This document shows, piece by piece, positions 63,384 to 64,000 of a DNA stretch of 64,000 bases. Both the position numbers and the translations under genes were made by a program. The stretch spans positions 124,001 through 188,000 of the forward strand of contig LJCV01000099.1 in assembly GCA_001298575.1 (NCBI GenBank), in the 5' to 3' direction. The stretch is from Actinobacteria bacterium OK074 (lineage in GTDB: Bacteria; Actinomycetota; Actinomycetes; Streptomycetales; Streptomycetaceae). The first letter of the stretch is position 1, and each line of letters starts with the position of its first letter. The notes beneath the pieces were generated by a model, which made no database searches, had not been told where the DNA came from, and saw nothing but the letters and a program-made list of their open reading frames with translations.

Positions 63384-64000
63384 CGGCCTTGTCCAACGCG
63401 GACTGGAGGGACTGCTTGTAGCCGTTGCTGGTGTAGGTCGCGGTCGACACGGCGTCGATGTCGGCGCTCTGGGCCGTCACCACTTCCTGGTTGAGCTTGG
63501 GCACCGCCAGCGCCGTCTTCTGGTCGCTGGTGCCGCCGCTGGGCGCCTGCACCGCCTCCGCCTTGGTGATCTTGTCGCCGCTGAGCGTCAGCCGCACCTG
63601 GACGTTGCCGTACGTCGTCTGCGCCACGTCACCGGTGACCGTACGAGCCTGCGTGGAACCGGAGTCGGAAGAACCCGAAGAGGCCGAGGCCGCCGGTGCC
63701 GCCGCCTTCGCCTTGTCGATCGCCGACTGGAGCGACTGCTTGTAGCCGTTGCTCGTGTAGGTGGCCGTTGAGACGACGTCGATGTCCGCGCTCTGCTTGG
63801 CCACCGCCTCCTGGTTGAGCTTGGGCACCGCCAGCGCCGTCTTCTGGTCGCTGGTGCCGCCCTTGGGCGCCTGGACCGCCGCCGCCTTGGTGATCTTCCC
63901 ATCGGCCATGGTGATCTGGACCTGCACGTTGCCGTACTCGGTCTGCACCACGCTGCCGGTGACGGTCTGCGTGCCGGTCTGCTGCGCGGTGCCGCCCTGC
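63376..64000 (-). CDS. FMN-binding domain protein with two tandem domains (partial, 5' end outside window)
   Basis: Only the C-terminal ~207 residues are in the window. Two FMN_bind domains of about 95 residues are nearly copies: each opens TVTGxVxQTxYGNVQV, shares GGTSDQKTALAVPKLNQE and ends ADIDxVSTATYTSNGYKQSLQSA. Each carries the STAT flavinylation site (threonine in V-S-T-A-T). A Ser/Ala linker separates them. The ApbE gene overlapping downstream would load FMN on both. Probably an exported electron carrier; the signal or membrane part lies beyond the window end. Confidence 0.9.
   Translation of the reverse strand, partial: QGGTAQQTGTQTVTGSVVQTEYGNVQVQITMADGKITKAAAVQAPKGGTSDQKTALAVPKLNQEAVAKQSADIDVVSTATYTSNGYKQSLQSAIDKAKAAAPAASASSGSSDSGSTQARTVTGDVAQTTYGNVQVRLTLSGDKITKAEAVQAPSGGTSDQKTALAVPKLNQEVVTAQSADIDAVSTATYTSNGYKQSLQSALDKAGV

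Overview
The window is high-GC Streptomyces-type chromosome. GTG and occasional TTG starts, four-base ATGA/GTGA stop-start overlaps, rare TTA codons, a conservon, an orphan mycosin pair and an ArgR-controlled arg cluster all point that way. From memory, the gene order resembles the Streptomyces coelicolor stretch running from the rarA-E conservon to argR. No tRNA, rRNA, CRISPR array, insertion sequence or prophage was seen.

Layout. (1) 1-3544: the start of a urea or guanidine carboxylase and two 'urea carboxylase-associated' proteins, divergent from a TetR regulator. (2) 3949-8584: a complete conservon (cvnABCD plus a CYP157-like P450). (3) 8681-14518: RluA-type pseudouridine synthase, GNAT, an APC permease, a siderophore-interacting protein behind an iron box, and a 5'-3' exonuclease. 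(4) 14728-21515: glycine betaine/proline ABC transporter (ATPase plus fused permease/binding protein), XRE-cupin regulator, metal-receptor fold protein, TDT transporter and LysR regulator. (5) 21635-26926: a gamma-glutamylated-amine catabolic set (class I amidotransferase-like hydrolase, FadR-type GntR, GlnA4-like synthetase, ALDH, SDR). (6) 27048-34778: envelope and hypothetical genes, including a mycosin pair and a class A beta-lactamase-fold protein. (7) 35172-42682: core translation genes infC-rpmI-rplT, a TrmH-like methyltransferase, a PAS histidine kinase and pheST. (8) 42953-57274: regulators (SpoIIE-type phosphatase, NsdA-like TPR protein), NUDIX, 3-hydroxyacyl-CoA dehydrogenase, glycosidases, an M14 peptidase and an amidohydrolase. 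(9) 57399-62402: argCJBDR, with promoter and terminator. (10) 62583-64000: apbE with a two-domain FMN-binding protein that is cut by the window end.

How the parts connect. A 20-bp palindrome between the TetR gene and the carboxylase operon recurs as a tandem pair in front of the APC permease 9 kb away, which suggests one regulon for uptake and breakdown of a urea-like nitrogen source. The GlnA4-like cluster would feed amine nitrogen into glutamate. Three regulators (histidine kinase, SpoIIE-type phosphatase, NsdA-like protein) each carry one in-frame TTA codon, so bldA could gate them.

Most promising leads: the shared operator; an exact 23-bp tandem duplication at the mycosin gene junction that creates an 8-codon minigene; a cluster of palindromes between glnA4 and the ALDH gene; a 31-codon ORF fitted between argC and argJ; and a dispersed intergenic repeat family at convergent gene ends.
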